A DNA stretch of 64,000 nt from an uncultured Alsobacter sp. (GTDB lineage: Bacteria; Pseudomonadota; Alphaproteobacteria; Rhizobiales; Beijerinckiaceae), in contig NZ_CAMFHB010000004.1 of assembly GCF_945952055.1 (NCBI RefSeq), positions 1-64,000 of the forward strand, read 5' to 3'. The notes under the pieces were generated by a model. The model was given only the letters and a program-made list of their open reading frames with translations. It did no database searches and was not told the DNA's origin. This document shows positions 46,750 to 55,052 of this stretch, piece by piece (the stretch's first letter is position 1; the number at the start of each line of letters is the position of its first letter). Position numbers and translations under genes: made by a program.

Positions 46750-47480
46750 TGCAGGTGCCCCTCGCCGACCCGATCGACTTCTCGTTTCCGGCCCTGACCG
46801 CCCGGGAGCGCTACAAACTGTTGATCGGAACCGTCGTTCCCAGGCCGATCGCGCTGGTCACCACCGTCGACCTCGCCGGGGTGCCGAATGCCGCGCCTTT
46901 CAGCTTCTTCAACTGCCTGTCCGCCGATCCGGCGCTGGTCGCGCTCGGCGTCGAGTTCAAGGCGGACGGCCGGAACAAGGACACCGGCCGCAACGTCCGC
47001 GACACGAAGTGCTTCACGGTCAACATCGTCTCGGACGCGATCCTGGAGGGCATGAACGTCACCGCGGTGCCCTTCGACGGCAGCGTCGACGAGATTGCCG
47101 AGGCGGGCTGGACGGCACGGCCCGGCACGGTCGTGTCGTGCCCCTGGATCGCGGAGGCCCCGGCCGCCCTCGAGTGCCGGCTGCACAGCATCCTGGAGAT
47201 CGGAACCTCCCGCGAGATCATCCTGGGCGAAGTCCTGCACGCCCACTTCCGGAACGGCGTGGTCGATCCCAAGACGCTGCACGTCGATCCGGTGGCCCTC
47301 GACGCGGTCGGCCGCATGGGGGGACACGGCTACGCGTCGACGCGCGACTATTTCGACCTCCCGACCATGTCGGTGGCCGACTACGGCGAAGGGCGTCACC
47401 CGACACGCTCGCCGCTGGCTGCTCCCGCCCCCCGCCGCAGCGGTCGCGCACAACGCACCGGGCCCTTGCGGGGGCGCTAG
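46749..47480 (+). CDS. Flavin reductase-like FMN-binding protein
   Basis: A 243-residue split-barrel flavoprotein of the Flavin_Reduct family: GTVVPRPIALVTTVDLAGVPNAAPFSFFNCLSADP near residues 27-60 binds FMN, and HYASTRDYFD-like GYASTRDYFDLP near 197 is typical. Members supply reduced flavin to monooxygenases or act as decarboxylases; no oxygenase gene is nearby. The arginine/proline-rich tail after residue 215 is not conserved. Co-transcribed with the GntR regulator. Confidence 0.88.
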   Translation: MQVPLADPIDFSFPALTARERYKLLIGTVVPRPIALVTTVDLAGVPNAAPFSFFNCLSADPALVALGVEFKADGRNKDTGRNVRDTKCFTVNIVSDAILEGMNVTAVPFDGSVDEIAEAGWTARPGTVVSCPWIAEAPAALECRLHSILEIGTSREIILGEVLHAHFRNGVVDPKTLHVDPVALDAVGRMGGHGYASTRDYFDLPTMSVADYGEGRHPTRSPLAAPAPRRSGRAQRTGPLRGR

Positions 47481-47683
47481 TTGTCACGTCCGAGCGTCCA
47501 GCTCGGCGTGCACGGCATTTGACTTTCTTCGCGTCTGGATCGCGCAACTTCAGTATCGGTCTGCATCGTCCATTTGATCTGTCGAAATCGCGATGTGGTA
47601 ATCTACTTAATTACTGGGTTTACAGAACCCCGCTGACCAATTGTTAAGCCGCATGCGGTGCTCTGGCCGTGAAAGGGCCACCC

Positions 47684-48229
47684 ATGCACCACATCCCCCC
47701 GGACGAGTTGCTTCGCCTGAATGCCTTGCGTGAACTGTCTTGTGGCGGCGGCGAGCACATCGCGGCGCTCGACCACGTGGCCCGCGTCGCGATCCAGCAC
47801 TTCAAGGTCCCCATCGCCGTCGTGTCCCTGCTCGATGGGCGCCGGCAATACTTCGTCGGCCGCCAGGGCACTACGCTCGACGGCTCGCCGATCGGCGACT
47901 CGTTCTGCAAGCACACCATCCAGTCGGACGACGTCTTCGTCGTCGAGGACGCGGCGGTGGACCCCCGCTTCGCCCACTCCGCCCTCGTCGTCGGCGAACC
48001 CCGCATCCGCTTCTATGCCGGCGCGCCGCTGATCACCGAGGACGGTGTCAGGATCGGCGCCGCATGCCTGATCGACCACAAGCCGCGGACGCTGAACGTC
48101 GGCCAGAAGATCGTGCTGAAGCAGTTGGCCAAGATCGCCATGGCCGAGCTCAAGGACAGGGGCGACAGGCTCGCCAGCGAGTCGAAGGACGCGACCGCGA
48201 AGGTCCGGGCGACCGCCCTCTGGCCGTGA
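47684..48229 (+). CDS. GAF domain protein
   Basis: A 181-residue single-domain sensor protein. The GAF domain covers residues about 25-160: AARVAIQHFKVPIAVVSLLDGRRQYFVG, FCKHTI, VEDAAVDPRFAHSALVVGEPRIRFYAGAPL and GAACLIDHKPRTL, the FCxxxI...FYAGaPL pattern of bacterial GAF proteins. No output domain is attached, so it may be a small-molecule sensor for a separate partner. The 203-bp gap upstream (47481-47683) is noticeably richer in A/T than its surroundings and probably contains its promoter, but I cannot fix the boxes. Confidence 0.85.
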   Translation: MHHIPPDELLRLNALRELSCGGGEHIAALDHVARVAIQHFKVPIAVVSLLDGRRQYFVGRQGTTLDGSPIGDSFCKHTIQSDDVFVVEDAAVDPRFAHSALVVGEPRIRFYAGAPLITEDGVRIGAACLIDHKPRTLNVGQKIVLKQLAKIAMAELKDRGDRLASESKDATAKVRATALWP

Positions 48230-48276
48230 TCCAGCCATCGGTTGACGGCTCCGAATTCCATGGCCATGGTCCGAAT

Positions 48277-48633
48277 ATGACGATGGACCCCGTTAAACTC
48301 GCCGCCGCCGCGGACGAGGCCAGCGAATTTCTGAAATCGCTGGCCAGTCCCGTACGCCTGAAGATCCTGTGCCTGCTCGGCAGCCGCGAATGTTCCGTGG
48401 GCGAACTCGCCGACGCCATGGGCGTGCGCCAGAGCGTCGCGTCGCAGCATCTCGCCCTGCTTCGCAAGGACGACATCGTGACGTCGCGACGCGACGGGCA
48501 GACCATCTGGTACTCGCTGGCCGACCCCCGCGTCATGCGCATCATGGAAGTGATGCAGGCGCTGTTCTGCGTCGACGACCTGCCGGAGCCCGCCCCGCTG
48601 CGTCGGCGGACGCCGGTTCCCGCGGAAGGCTGA
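48277..48633 (+). CDS. ArsR family repressor, BigR/SqrR (persulfide-sensor) type
   Basis: A 118-residue winged-helix repressor: SPVRLKILCLLGSRECSVGELADAMGVRQSVASQHLALLRKDDIVTSRR in residues about 24-72. C32 (ILCLL) and C98 (ALFC) are 66 residues apart, the spacing and local context of the two reactive cysteines of BigR and SqrR as I recall them, which form a tetrasulfide or disulfide on exposure to persulfides. C39 is additional. It should derepress sulfide-response genes. The DUF2892 gene 1.3 kb away, a frequent partner, has an inverted-repeat site upstream. Confidence 0.88.
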   Translation: MTMDPVKLAAAADEASEFLKSLASPVRLKILCLLGSRECSVGELADAMGVRQSVASQHLALLRKDDIVTSRRDGQTIWYSLADPRVMRIMEVMQALFCVDDLPEPAPLRRRTPVPAEG

Positions 48634-48660
48634 AGGCTGCCCGTGGGAGGCTGACGTGCC

Positions 48661-49434
48661 TCAGCGCTCCACGAAGGCGCGCTCGATCACGTAGGATCCG
48701 GGCGTGCTGCCGCTGCCTTCCTTGAATCCCCGCTCGTCGAGCATGACGCGCAGGTCCGCCAGCATCTGGGGGCTGCCGCAGATCATGACGCGGTCCTGGG
48801 CCGGGTCGATCGGATCGATGCCGGCTTCCGTGTAGAGCTTGCCGGTCGCGATCAGGTCGGTGATGCGGCCCTGATGCGCGAAGGCTTCGCGTGTCGCGGT
48901 GGGGAAATAGACGAGCTTGTGGCCGACGAGATCGCCGAAATACTCGTTTTCCGGCAGGTTGCGCACGAGGCGCTGGCTGTAGGCGAGTTCCGCGACCGTG
49001 CGGCAGCCGTGGATGCAGATCACCTGCTCGTACAGCTCGTAGATCGCCGGGTCCTGGAGGATGCTGGCGAAGGGGGCGAAGCCCGTGCCCGTCGACAGGA
49101 GGATGAGGCGCCGGCCGGGGAGCAGGTTGCCCTGGATGAGCGTGCCCGTGGGCTTGTGACCGACGATGACGCTGTCGCCCACCGTGATGTGCTGGAGGCG
49201 GGAGGTCAGCGGACCGTCCTGCACCTTGATGCTGTAGAACTCGAGATATTCCTCGTAGTTCGCGCTGGCGAAGCTGTAGGCCCGCAGCAGCGGCCGACCG
49301 TCGACCTGCAGGCCGATCATCGTGAACTGGCCGTTCTCGAACCGCAGCGTCGGATTGCGGGTGGTCCGGAAGCTGAACAGAGTATCCGTCCAGTGCTCGA
49401 CGAGCAGGACCTTTTCGGAATCGAAGGCGGCCAT
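48661..49434 (-). CDS. fpr: Ferredoxin-NADP reductase
   Basis: A 257-residue plant-type FNR of the bacterial subclass: RAYSFAS at residues 51-57 binds FAD, STGTGFAPF near 115 binds NADP, CGSPQML lies near 220, and the C-terminus SYVIERAFVER is characteristic of alphaproteobacterial FPR. It exchanges electrons between NADPH and ferredoxin/flavodoxin and is often induced by oxidative stress. It is convergent with the ArsR gene (27-bp gap). Confidence 0.92.
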   Translation of the reverse strand: MAAFDSEKVLLVEHWTDTLFSFRTTRNPTLRFENGQFTMIGLQVDGRPLLRAYSFASANYEEYLEFYSIKVQDGPLTSRLQHITVGDSVIVGHKPTGTLIQGNLLPGRRLILLSTGTGFAPFASILQDPAIYELYEQVICIHGCRTVAELAYSQRLVRNLPENEYFGDLVGHKLVYFPTATREAFAHQGRITDLIATGKLYTEAGIDPIDPAQDRVMICGSPQMLADLRVMLDERGFKEGSGSTPGSYVIERAFVER

Positions 49435-49535
49435 TCCATCTCCGCGGGATCAGTGGTCGAGGCGGCCCCGGCCAGCGCCGGGGACGGCCTCAACAGCACG
49501 AAATCGGCCGTCGGGGCAAGTCGGAAGTGCCCAGG

Positions 49536-49739
49536 TCAGTGCGCGGGGCGCGTGTCGAGCCCGACCATCCGGTAGAGGCCGCAGGATCCCACGAGCGCGC
49601 TGAGGATCGGCACGATGCCGAACCAGCCGATCCAGTTCCAACCGGTCTGCGGCGCCCAGAACGGCAGCGCACAGGCGATCATCGCCAGCCCGACATAGAA
49701 GCGCAGCAGCCTGTCGAAGCCACCCACGTTGCGCGTCAT
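49536..49739 (-). CDS. DUF2892 (YgaP-like transmembrane) protein
   Basis: A 67-residue membrane protein: MTRNVGGFDRLLRFYVGLAMIACALPFW and IGWFGIVPILSALVGSCGLYRMVGLDT match DUF2892, two membrane spans with a conserved cysteine (GSCGLYRMVG). The domain is found beside rhodaneses in sulfur-handling proteins such as YgaP. ATG 49739 has GGAG nine bases upstream. A hyphenated palindrome lies about 30 bp upstream, suggesting regulation by the BigR-like repressor. Confidence 0.87.
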   Translation of the reverse strand: MTRNVGGFDRLLRFYVGLAMIACALPFWAPQTGWNWIGWFGIVPILSALVGSCGLYRMVGLDTRPAH

Positions 49740-49770
49740 CTCATCGTCTCCCGCGAACAGTGCAGCGCAC

Positions 49771-49787
49771 ATATTGCACCGCAATAT
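49771..49787. promoter_or_regulatory. Hyphenated palindrome upstream of the DUF2892 gene
   Basis: ATATTGC-ACC-GCAATAT has 7-bp arms with a 3-bp spacer and is followed by another half site, CGCAATAG, at 49793-49800. This is an A/T-rich island in GC-rich DNA, 31 bp upstream of the start codon. It is a candidate operator for the nearby ArsR protein. Confidence 0.45.
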
Positions 49788-49895
49788 TGTCTCGCAATAG
49801 CGAAGACAATCGGGGCCCGCATTGACCCAGATCATCGCGGGCGGCTCTCGAGCCGCTTTGGCAAAGCGTGGTTTCCCCCGCCTGAATCGTCAGGT

Positions 49896-50822
49896 TCAGG
49901 CGGCCGTCACGACCGTCGTGCGCAGGACGCCGATGCGCTCGATGTCGAGTTCGACGACGTCCCCGTCCTTCAGGAAGCGATTCAACTCCAGCCCGCAACC
50001 CGTTCCCACCGTTCCAGAACCGATGATCTCGCCCGCGTGCAGCGTCTCCGACGACGAGATGAAGGCGATCACGTCGGCCCACTTGTGGTGCATGGAGCCC
50101 GACGAGCCGCCGCCCCAGCGCTCCCCGTTGACGCGGGCTTCCATGGCCAGGGCGTAGGGGTCGCCGATCTCGTCGGCGGTGACGATCCAGGGGCCTAGGA
50201 CGTTGCTCCCGTCGAAGTTCTTGCCCTTGGACGGTCCCAGGCGGCCCTGCATCTCGCGCCCCTGGGTGTCGCGCGCCGAAAGGTCGTTGAAGATCGTGTA
50301 GCCGAAGACATGCTCCATGGCGCTCGCCGCCGGGATGTCGCGGCCCGACCGGCCCAGCACGCAGGCGAGTTCGAGCTCGAAGTCCATGACCTTGGAATAG
50401 GACGGCCAGGTCACGACGGTATCGGGACCGCCGACTGCAAAGCGGCTCGTCAGGTAGTAGATGGGTCGCTCGTACCAGATCGCCGGCACCGGCGGCGGTG
50501 GCAGCCCCTGGGCTTCGGCCACCCGCCGGCCGGCATTGCGGACATGCTCCTCGAAGAACATGCCGTCGCGGAACTGGCGGGGCTCGGGCAGCGGCGCCAG
50601 CAACCGCGTGCCGGCAAGCGGCACCACGGCCTCCCGCGGCCATGCATCGGCGAGCCGCCTCGCCTGCGCGAGGCCTTCGGGCCCGGCATCGATCAGGGCC
50701 AGCATGGAGGAGAAGGCGGGAAGCCCCTGGCCGGCCCGGGCCAGGTCGAGGATCTCACCGCGGACGGTGTCGACGACGCCGAGCGCCGATCTTGCGTCCG
50801 CCACGAAGGTCGCGAGCTTCAT
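49896..50822 (-). CDS. Fumarylacetoacetate hydrolase family protein
   Basis: A 308-residue FAH-superfamily enzyme. Metal-binding signatures are VMDFELELACVLGRSGRD near residues 145-162 and GYTIFNDLSARDTQGREMQGRLGPSKGKNFDGSNVLGPW split over 173-212, with SSGSMHHKWADVIAFIS near 240. FAH members hydrolyse or decarboxylate acylpyruvates and oxo-enoic acids from aromatic catabolism. It lies 10 bp downstream of the cyclase-family gene, and a two-step ring or amide cleavage pathway is likely. Confidence 0.9.
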   Translation of the reverse strand: MKLATFVADARSALGVVDTVRGEILDLARAGQGLPAFSSMLALIDAGPEGLAQARRLADAWPREAVVPLAGTRLLAPLPEPRQFRDGMFFEEHVRNAGRRVAEAQGLPPPPVPAIWYERPIYYLTSRFAVGGPDTVVTWPSYSKVMDFELELACVLGRSGRDIPAASAMEHVFGYTIFNDLSARDTQGREMQGRLGPSKGKNFDGSNVLGPWIVTADEIGDPYALAMEARVNGERWGGGSSGSMHHKWADVIAFISSSETLHAGEIIGSGTVGTGCGLELNRFLKDGDVVELDIERIGVLRTTVVTAA

Positions 50823-50832
50823 CGGGGTCTCC

Positions 50833-51606
50833 TCACTCGACGATGGCGACGGCGCGGGTCCAGCCGCCCGAAGCGGCTTTCACCTTCACGGGGAAGCAGG
50901 CGACCGTGAAGCCGTGGGGCGGCAGCTGGTCGAGCTGGCCGAGCTTCTCGACCTGGCAATATCCCTGCTCGCGGCCGGCCTTGTGGCCCTCCCACACGAT
51001 CGCGGGATCCTTGGTCTGCGCGTAGCGCCTGGCCGTGGCGCCGAAAGGCGCGTCCCAGGACCAGGCGTCGGTGCCCACGACCCGAATGCCCCGCGAGGTC
51101 AGCCACAGCGTCGCGTCCCGACCGAAGCCGCAGCCGGAGGGCACGTAGTCCGGCCGCCCGTACTTCGCGCCCGCCGCGGTGTTCGCCACCACGATGTCGA
51201 AAGGTTGCAGGTCGTGACCGATACGGTCGAGTTCGGCCTCGATCTCGGCGGGCGTGACGACGTGCCCGTCGGGCAGGTGCCGGAAATCGAGCTTCACGCC
51301 CGGCCGGAAGAACCAATCCAGCGGGCACTCGTCGATGGTGATCGCCCGCTGTCCGCGGTCCATCGTGGAGGCGTAGTGCCACGGCGCGTCGACATGCGTG
51401 CCGTTGTGGGTGGAGATCTGACAGCGCTCCACCGCCCACCCCTCGCCGTCCGGCAGATCGGCGGGCGTCAGGCCGGGGAAGAAACGGCAGACGACGTCGG
51501 CGCTCTCCTTGTGCGTCTCGTAGGCGATCTGTGGCTCGAGCCCCGGCGGATCGGAGGCGATGCCGGCTTCCAGCGGAACGGAAATATCGATGATGCGGCG
51601 GGCCAC
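50833..51606 (-). CDS. Cyclase family hydrolase (kynurenine formamidase/isatin hydrolase-like)
   Basis: A 257-residue metal-dependent hydrolase. The HxGTHxDxPxH signature reads HNGTHVDAPWHY (H67, H71, D73, H77). Characterised relatives hydrolyse N-formylkynurenine, isatin or similar amides. GTG at 51606 has GGAG about eight bases upstream; the open frame above would run across the operator palindrome. Divergent from the GntR regulator and NitT/TauT transporter, it probably acts on the imported compound. Confidence 0.9.
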   Translation of the reverse strand: MARRIIDISVPLEAGIASDPPGLEPQIAYETHKESADVVCRFFPGLTPADLPDGEGWAVERCQISTHNGTHVDAPWHYASTMDRGQRAITIDECPLDWFFRPGVKLDFRHLPDGHVVTPAEIEAELDRIGHDLQPFDIVVANTAAGAKYGRPDYVPSGCGFGRDATLWLTSRGIRVVGTDAWSWDAPFGATARRYAQTKDPAIVWEGHKAGREQGYCQVEKLGQLDQLPPHGFTVACFPVKVKAASGGWTRAVAIVE

Positions 51607-51657
51607 GTCGGTGTCTCCACGGGGACTCTGCTGCGGCCATTTTCTCGATAAAACACT

Positions 51658-51671
51658 TTTTGTCGACAAAA
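51658..51671. promoter_or_regulatory. GntR operator candidate (14-bp perfect palindrome)
   Basis: TTTTGTCGACAAAA, with the GT-n2-AC core typical of GntR-family sites, lies 52 bp upstream of the cyclase GTG and 68 bp upstream of the GntR start. The surrounding A/T-rich stretch 51646-51673 suggests overlapping promoters. Confidence 0.6.
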
Positions 51672-51738
51672 TTCGCTTGCACGGCATCACGCCTCGCCGT
51701 AGCAAAGATGCAGCTCCCCGGCCGCGACGAGGTCATGC

Positions 51739-52476
51739 GTGCCATCCAGCTCGGTCCTGCGCATCGTGCCTCCCCTCCCCGACCCGGTCAGGCTCGGGAC
51801 GCCGACGGAGGCCGAGCGGGCCGCCGAGGCGCTGCGGCGCGACATCGTCAGCGGCGCCTGGGCACCGCGCACGAAGCTGAAGATGCGGGAGCTGACCGAG
51901 CGCTACGGCACCGGCGCATCGCCCCTTCGCGAGGCCCTGTCCCGGCTCGCGGCCGAGGGCTACGTCGTCCAGGAAAGCCAGAAGGGCTACAGGGTCCCGC
52001 CGCTGTCGGCCGCCGACCTCGACGACATCACCCAGTCCCGGCAGATCATCGAGTGCGAGGCCTTCCGCCTCGCCATCCGGCATGGCGGGCCCGCGTGGGA
52101 GGCCGGCATCGTCGCCGCGTTCCACCTGCTCGAGCAGGCGCTGCGATCGTCGAACCCCTCGGACACCGGGCTCGACGAGACCTTCGAGACCGCCCATCAC
52201 AGCTTTCACAGGGCGCTCGTCTCGGCCTGCCCCCTGCCCTCGCTGCTGGGCTTCTCCGAGCACCTGTACCGCCAGGGCAGCCGGTACCGGCACCTGATGC
52301 AGCGCGGCATCGCCCCCTCCGGGGAGGTCCTCGCCATCCATCGGCGCCTGCGGGACCTCGCGCTCACGCGCGCCGCGGACGAAGCGGCCAGGGAATTGCA
52401 CGCACACATCGCCATCCCGGCAAGACGCCTGGCCGAGCAACTGCAGGGCAGTTTCCCGGCGGGTCCGCCCGGCTGA
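51739..52476 (+). CDS. GntR family regulator (FCD subfamily)
   Basis: A 245-residue GntR/FCD regulator: helix-turn-helix LRRDIVSGAWAPRTKLKMRELTERYGTGASPLREALSRLAAEGYV at about residues 32-76, then the FCD domain with FHRALVSACPLPSLLGF. The helix-turn-helix TGASPLREAL keeps the S-P-x-REAL core. GTG 51739 has GAGG six bases upstream. It probably controls the divergent hydrolases and the downstream transporter via the palindrome at 51658-51671. Confidence 0.9.
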   Translation: MPSSSVLRIVPPLPDPVRLGTPTEAERAAEALRRDIVSGAWAPRTKLKMRELTERYGTGASPLREALSRLAAEGYVVQESQKGYRVPPLSAADLDDITQSRQIIECEAFRLAIRHGGPAWEAGIVAAFHLLEQALRSSNPSDTGLDETFETAHHSFHRALVSACPLPSLLGFSEHLYRQGSRYRHLMQRGIAPSGEVLAIHRRLRDLALTRAADEAARELHAHIAIPARRLAEQLQGSFPAGPPG

Positions 52477-52511
52477 GGCTTCGCAACGACAAGAACGAGA
52501 GGGAGGACCGC

Positions 52512-53450
52512 ATGAGAAAGACCGTGCTGAAAGTCGCCGCCGCCTGCGCCGGGCTGCTGCTCACCGCCGCGGCGGCGAGCGCCCAGACGAAGATCACCGT
52601 CGCCTACACCGCGGTCGCCGACTTCGCGTCGGGCTTCTACGCGGTCGATGCCGGGCTGTTCCGCAAGCGCGGCCTGGACGTCGAGTTCAAGACCGTGCCG
52701 CTGAACCCGCAGATTCCGGCGGCGCTGGAATCGGGCTCCATGCAGATCGGCGGGACGACCGTCCCCGTCCTGCTGCAGGCGGTCGACGGCGGGCTCGACC
52801 ACGTGGCGATCGCCGGGTCCGGCATCACCGCGAAGGGCGACGTCATCTATGCCGCCATGGGCAGGCCCGACGCGGCCATCGCCACGGCCAAGGACTTCGA
52901 AGGCAAGAAGTTCGGTGTTCCGGGCATCGGAGCCTTCCTGCACGTCCTGTTTCGCAAGTGGCTGATGGAGTCCGGCGCCGACTGGAAGAAGGTCACCTTC
53001 GTCGAGGCCGCCTTTCCCCAGCACCTCGACATCCTCAAGGGCGGCACGGTCGACGGCATCGTCACCGGCGAGCCGACGGTCGCCCGCATCGTCACGACGG
53101 GCACGGGCAAGGTGCTCACCTACTTCAACGACACGATGAAGGGCGAGATGCCCGTCATCGTCTATTCGGCCCCGCGCGCCTGGGTGCAGAAGAACCCGGA
53201 GGCGGCCAAGGCCTTCCGCGAGGCCATCGCCGAGGCCACCCTGTTCGTGAACGACCCCGCCAACGCCGACGCCGTGCGCCAGGTGATCGGAAAGTTCATC
53301 CCCCTGCCCCCGCCCGTCCTCTCGTCGCTGAAGTTCGGCAAGTGGAAGGCGGAGGTGACGGAGCAGGGACTGCAGGAGTGGATCGTGGCCATGCAGGCCC
53401 AGGACATGCTGCAGACCAAGCTCGACCCCACCAAGGTCATCGCCCGGTGA
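52512..53450 (+). CDS. NitT/TauT-type ABC transporter substrate-binding protein
   Basis: A 312-residue SsuA/THI5-like receptor with a Sec signal peptide (MRKTVLKVAAACAGLLLTAAAASAQ) and the pattern FYAVDAGLFRKRGLDVEFKTVP, IAGSGITAKGD and DGIVTGEPTVARIV. Family ligands are small sulfonates, nitrate/cyanate, pyrimidine precursors or aromatic acids. GGGAGG lies six bases before the ATG. It follows the GntR gene by 35 bp. Neighbouring cyclase and FAH enzymes favour an aromatic or heterocyclic acid. Confidence 0.92.
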   Translation: MRKTVLKVAAACAGLLLTAAAASAQTKITVAYTAVADFASGFYAVDAGLFRKRGLDVEFKTVPLNPQIPAALESGSMQIGGTTVPVLLQAVDGGLDHVAIAGSGITAKGDVIYAAMGRPDAAIATAKDFEGKKFGVPGIGAFLHVLFRKWLMESGADWKKVTFVEAAFPQHLDILKGGTVDGIVTGEPTVARIVTTGTGKVLTYFNDTMKGEMPVIVYSAPRAWVQKNPEAAKAFREAIAEATLFVNDPANADAVRQVIGKFIPLPPPVLSSLKFGKWKAEVTEQGLQEWIVAMQAQDMLQTKLDPTKVIAR

Positions 53451-53514
53451 ACGCTCCGACATCGTTCTCGCCATCCAGCGTGAGCCTCCCCCCGCGCGGA
53501 CGGAAGGCCGCGGC

Positions 53515-54276
53515 ATGACGTCGGCGATCACGCTGGACGACGTGGGCATCGTGCTCGGCGGGCTGCGCATCCTGGAGGGCATCTCCCTCGACGTGCGGCC
53601 CGGCGAGTTCCTCGTCGTCGTCGGCGCCTCCGGCAGCGGCAAGACCACGCTGCTGCGCCTCATCGCGGGTTTGTCGCGTCCCACCCAGGGCCGGATCCTC
53701 GTGGGCGGCGAGCCGGTCGCCGGCCCGTCCCGGAAGGTCGCCATCGTCTTCCAGGACTATGGCCGCGCGCTGCTGCCCTGGCGAACGGCGGCCGGAAACG
53801 TGGCCCTGGCGCTCGAATCCGTCGGTACGCCGCGCGCCGAGCGGGCGGACCGGGTCGCGGCGCTGCTCGCCAAGGTCGGGCTGGCCCGTCACGCCGACAA
53901 GTATCCCTCCCAGCTCTCCGGCGGCATGCAGCAGCGCCTGCAGATCGCGCGCGCCCTGGCCCAGGGCGGATGGGTCCTGCTCATGGACGAGCCGTTCGGC
54001 GCGCTGGACGCGCTGACTCGCCAGGGCCTGCAGGACGAGGTGCTGCGGATCGCGGCCGAGACCGGCCTGACGGTGGTCTTCATCACGCACGACCTCGAGG
54101 AGGCTCTCTATCTGGGAGATCGGGTGGTGCTCCTGGGGTCGCACCCCGGGCGGATCGAGCAGACGGCGGCGGTGGACCTGCCGCGGCCCCGCAACCAGCT
54201 CGGCACGCGCGAGGATCCGCGCTTCCTGGCCCTGCGCCGCGAGCTCTTCGGGCACTTCGCGGGCCACGCCGCATGA
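53515..54276 (+). CDS. NitT/TauT-type ABC transporter ATPase
   Basis: A 253-residue ATPase: GASGSGKTT, FQDYGRALLPWRTAAGNV (the PW pair is typical of TauB/SsuB), SGGMQQR, LLMDEPFGALDALTR and ITHDLEEALYLGDRV. It overlaps the permease gene by ATGA and energises both permeases that follow. Confidence 0.94.
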   Translation: MTSAITLDDVGIVLGGLRILEGISLDVRPGEFLVVVGASGSGKTTLLRLIAGLSRPTQGRILVGGEPVAGPSRKVAIVFQDYGRALLPWRTAAGNVALALESVGTPRAERADRVAALLAKVGLARHADKYPSQLSGGMQQRLQIARALAQGGWVLLMDEPFGALDALTRQGLQDEVLRIAAETGLTVVFITHDLEEALYLGDRVVLLGSHPGRIEQTAAVDLPRPRNQLGTREDPRFLALRRELFGHFAGHAA

Positions 54277-55052
54277 GCCTCGCGCTGCGCTCCCTGGGGC
54301 CGGCCCTCGCGGTTCCCGCCGCGGCCCTGCTCGCCTTCGAACTGTGGTTCGCCGCGACCGGACGCGTGAGCGACACCATCGCCCCGCCCTCGCAGGCCTT
54401 TTGGCGTCTCGCGGCCGGGCTCGCCGACGGCAGCATCGTCGCGATGACGGTCGAGACCCTGGCCGCCACGCTCGCGGGGCTGGCCGTGGGCGGAGGCCTG
54501 GGGCTCGCCGCGGGCTCGGTGCTCGCGCTCACGCGGCGCGCCGACATGACCGCCCGCTACGTGGTCGAGATGCTGCGCGCCATTCCCTCCATCGCCCTCC
54601 TCCCGCTCGCCTTGCTGATCTTCGGCTTCGGATACCGGATGGAGATCTTCGTCGTCGCCTTCGCGACGTTCTGGCCCGTGCTCATCCTGTCCCACAGCGC
54701 CGTCCTGGCGGTCGAGCCGCGGCTCATCGACGTGTCGCGCATGCTGGGCTTCGGACCGCTCTCCACCCTTTCGAAGATCGTCCTGCCGGCGGCCGCTCCG
54801 CGGCTCGCCACGGCACTGCGGCTGGCCTCCGGCATCGCCCTGGTCGTGGCCGTCACCTGCGAGATCACCGCCAATCCGCAAGGGCTGGGCAACGGCCTCA
54901 TGCGGGCGCAGGAGAGCCTGCAGCCGGCGCTGATGTGGGCCGTGCTGCTGTGGATCGGCGTGATCGGCTACACCGCAAACCGCGCCCTGCTCGCCATGGA
55001 GCGGCGACTGTTCGCCCACCGCAGCGACGTCGACACCTCGGTGGCCGCATGA
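54273..55052 (+). CDS. NitT/TauT-type ABC transporter permease 1
   Basis: A 259-residue TauC/SsuC-like permease of six spans, with MLRAIPSIALLPLALLIFGFGYRMEIFVVAFATFWPVL and the loop RMLGFGPLSTLSKIVLPAAAPRLATALRLASG. It overlaps both neighbours by ATGA. A second, different permease gene follows, so the channel is probably a heterodimer. Confidence 0.93.
   Translation: MSLALRSLGPALAVPAAALLAFELWFAATGRVSDTIAPPSQAFWRLAAGLADGSIVAMTVETLAATLAGLAVGGGLGLAAGSVLALTRRADMTARYVVEMLRAIPSIALLPLALLIFGFGYRMEIFVVAFATFWPVLILSHSAVLAVEPRLIDVSRMLGFGPLSTLSKIVLPAAAPRLATALRLASGIALVVAVTCEITANPQGLGNGLMRAQESLQPALMWAVLLWIGVIGYTANRALLAMERRLFAHRSDVDTSVAA

Noticed and set aside
48258-48269. CCATGGCCATGG palindrome just before the ArsR start
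   Set aside because: It lies almost against the start codon, is GC-rich and self-overlapping, and does not resemble the A/T-rich site near the DUF2892 gene; chance is likely.
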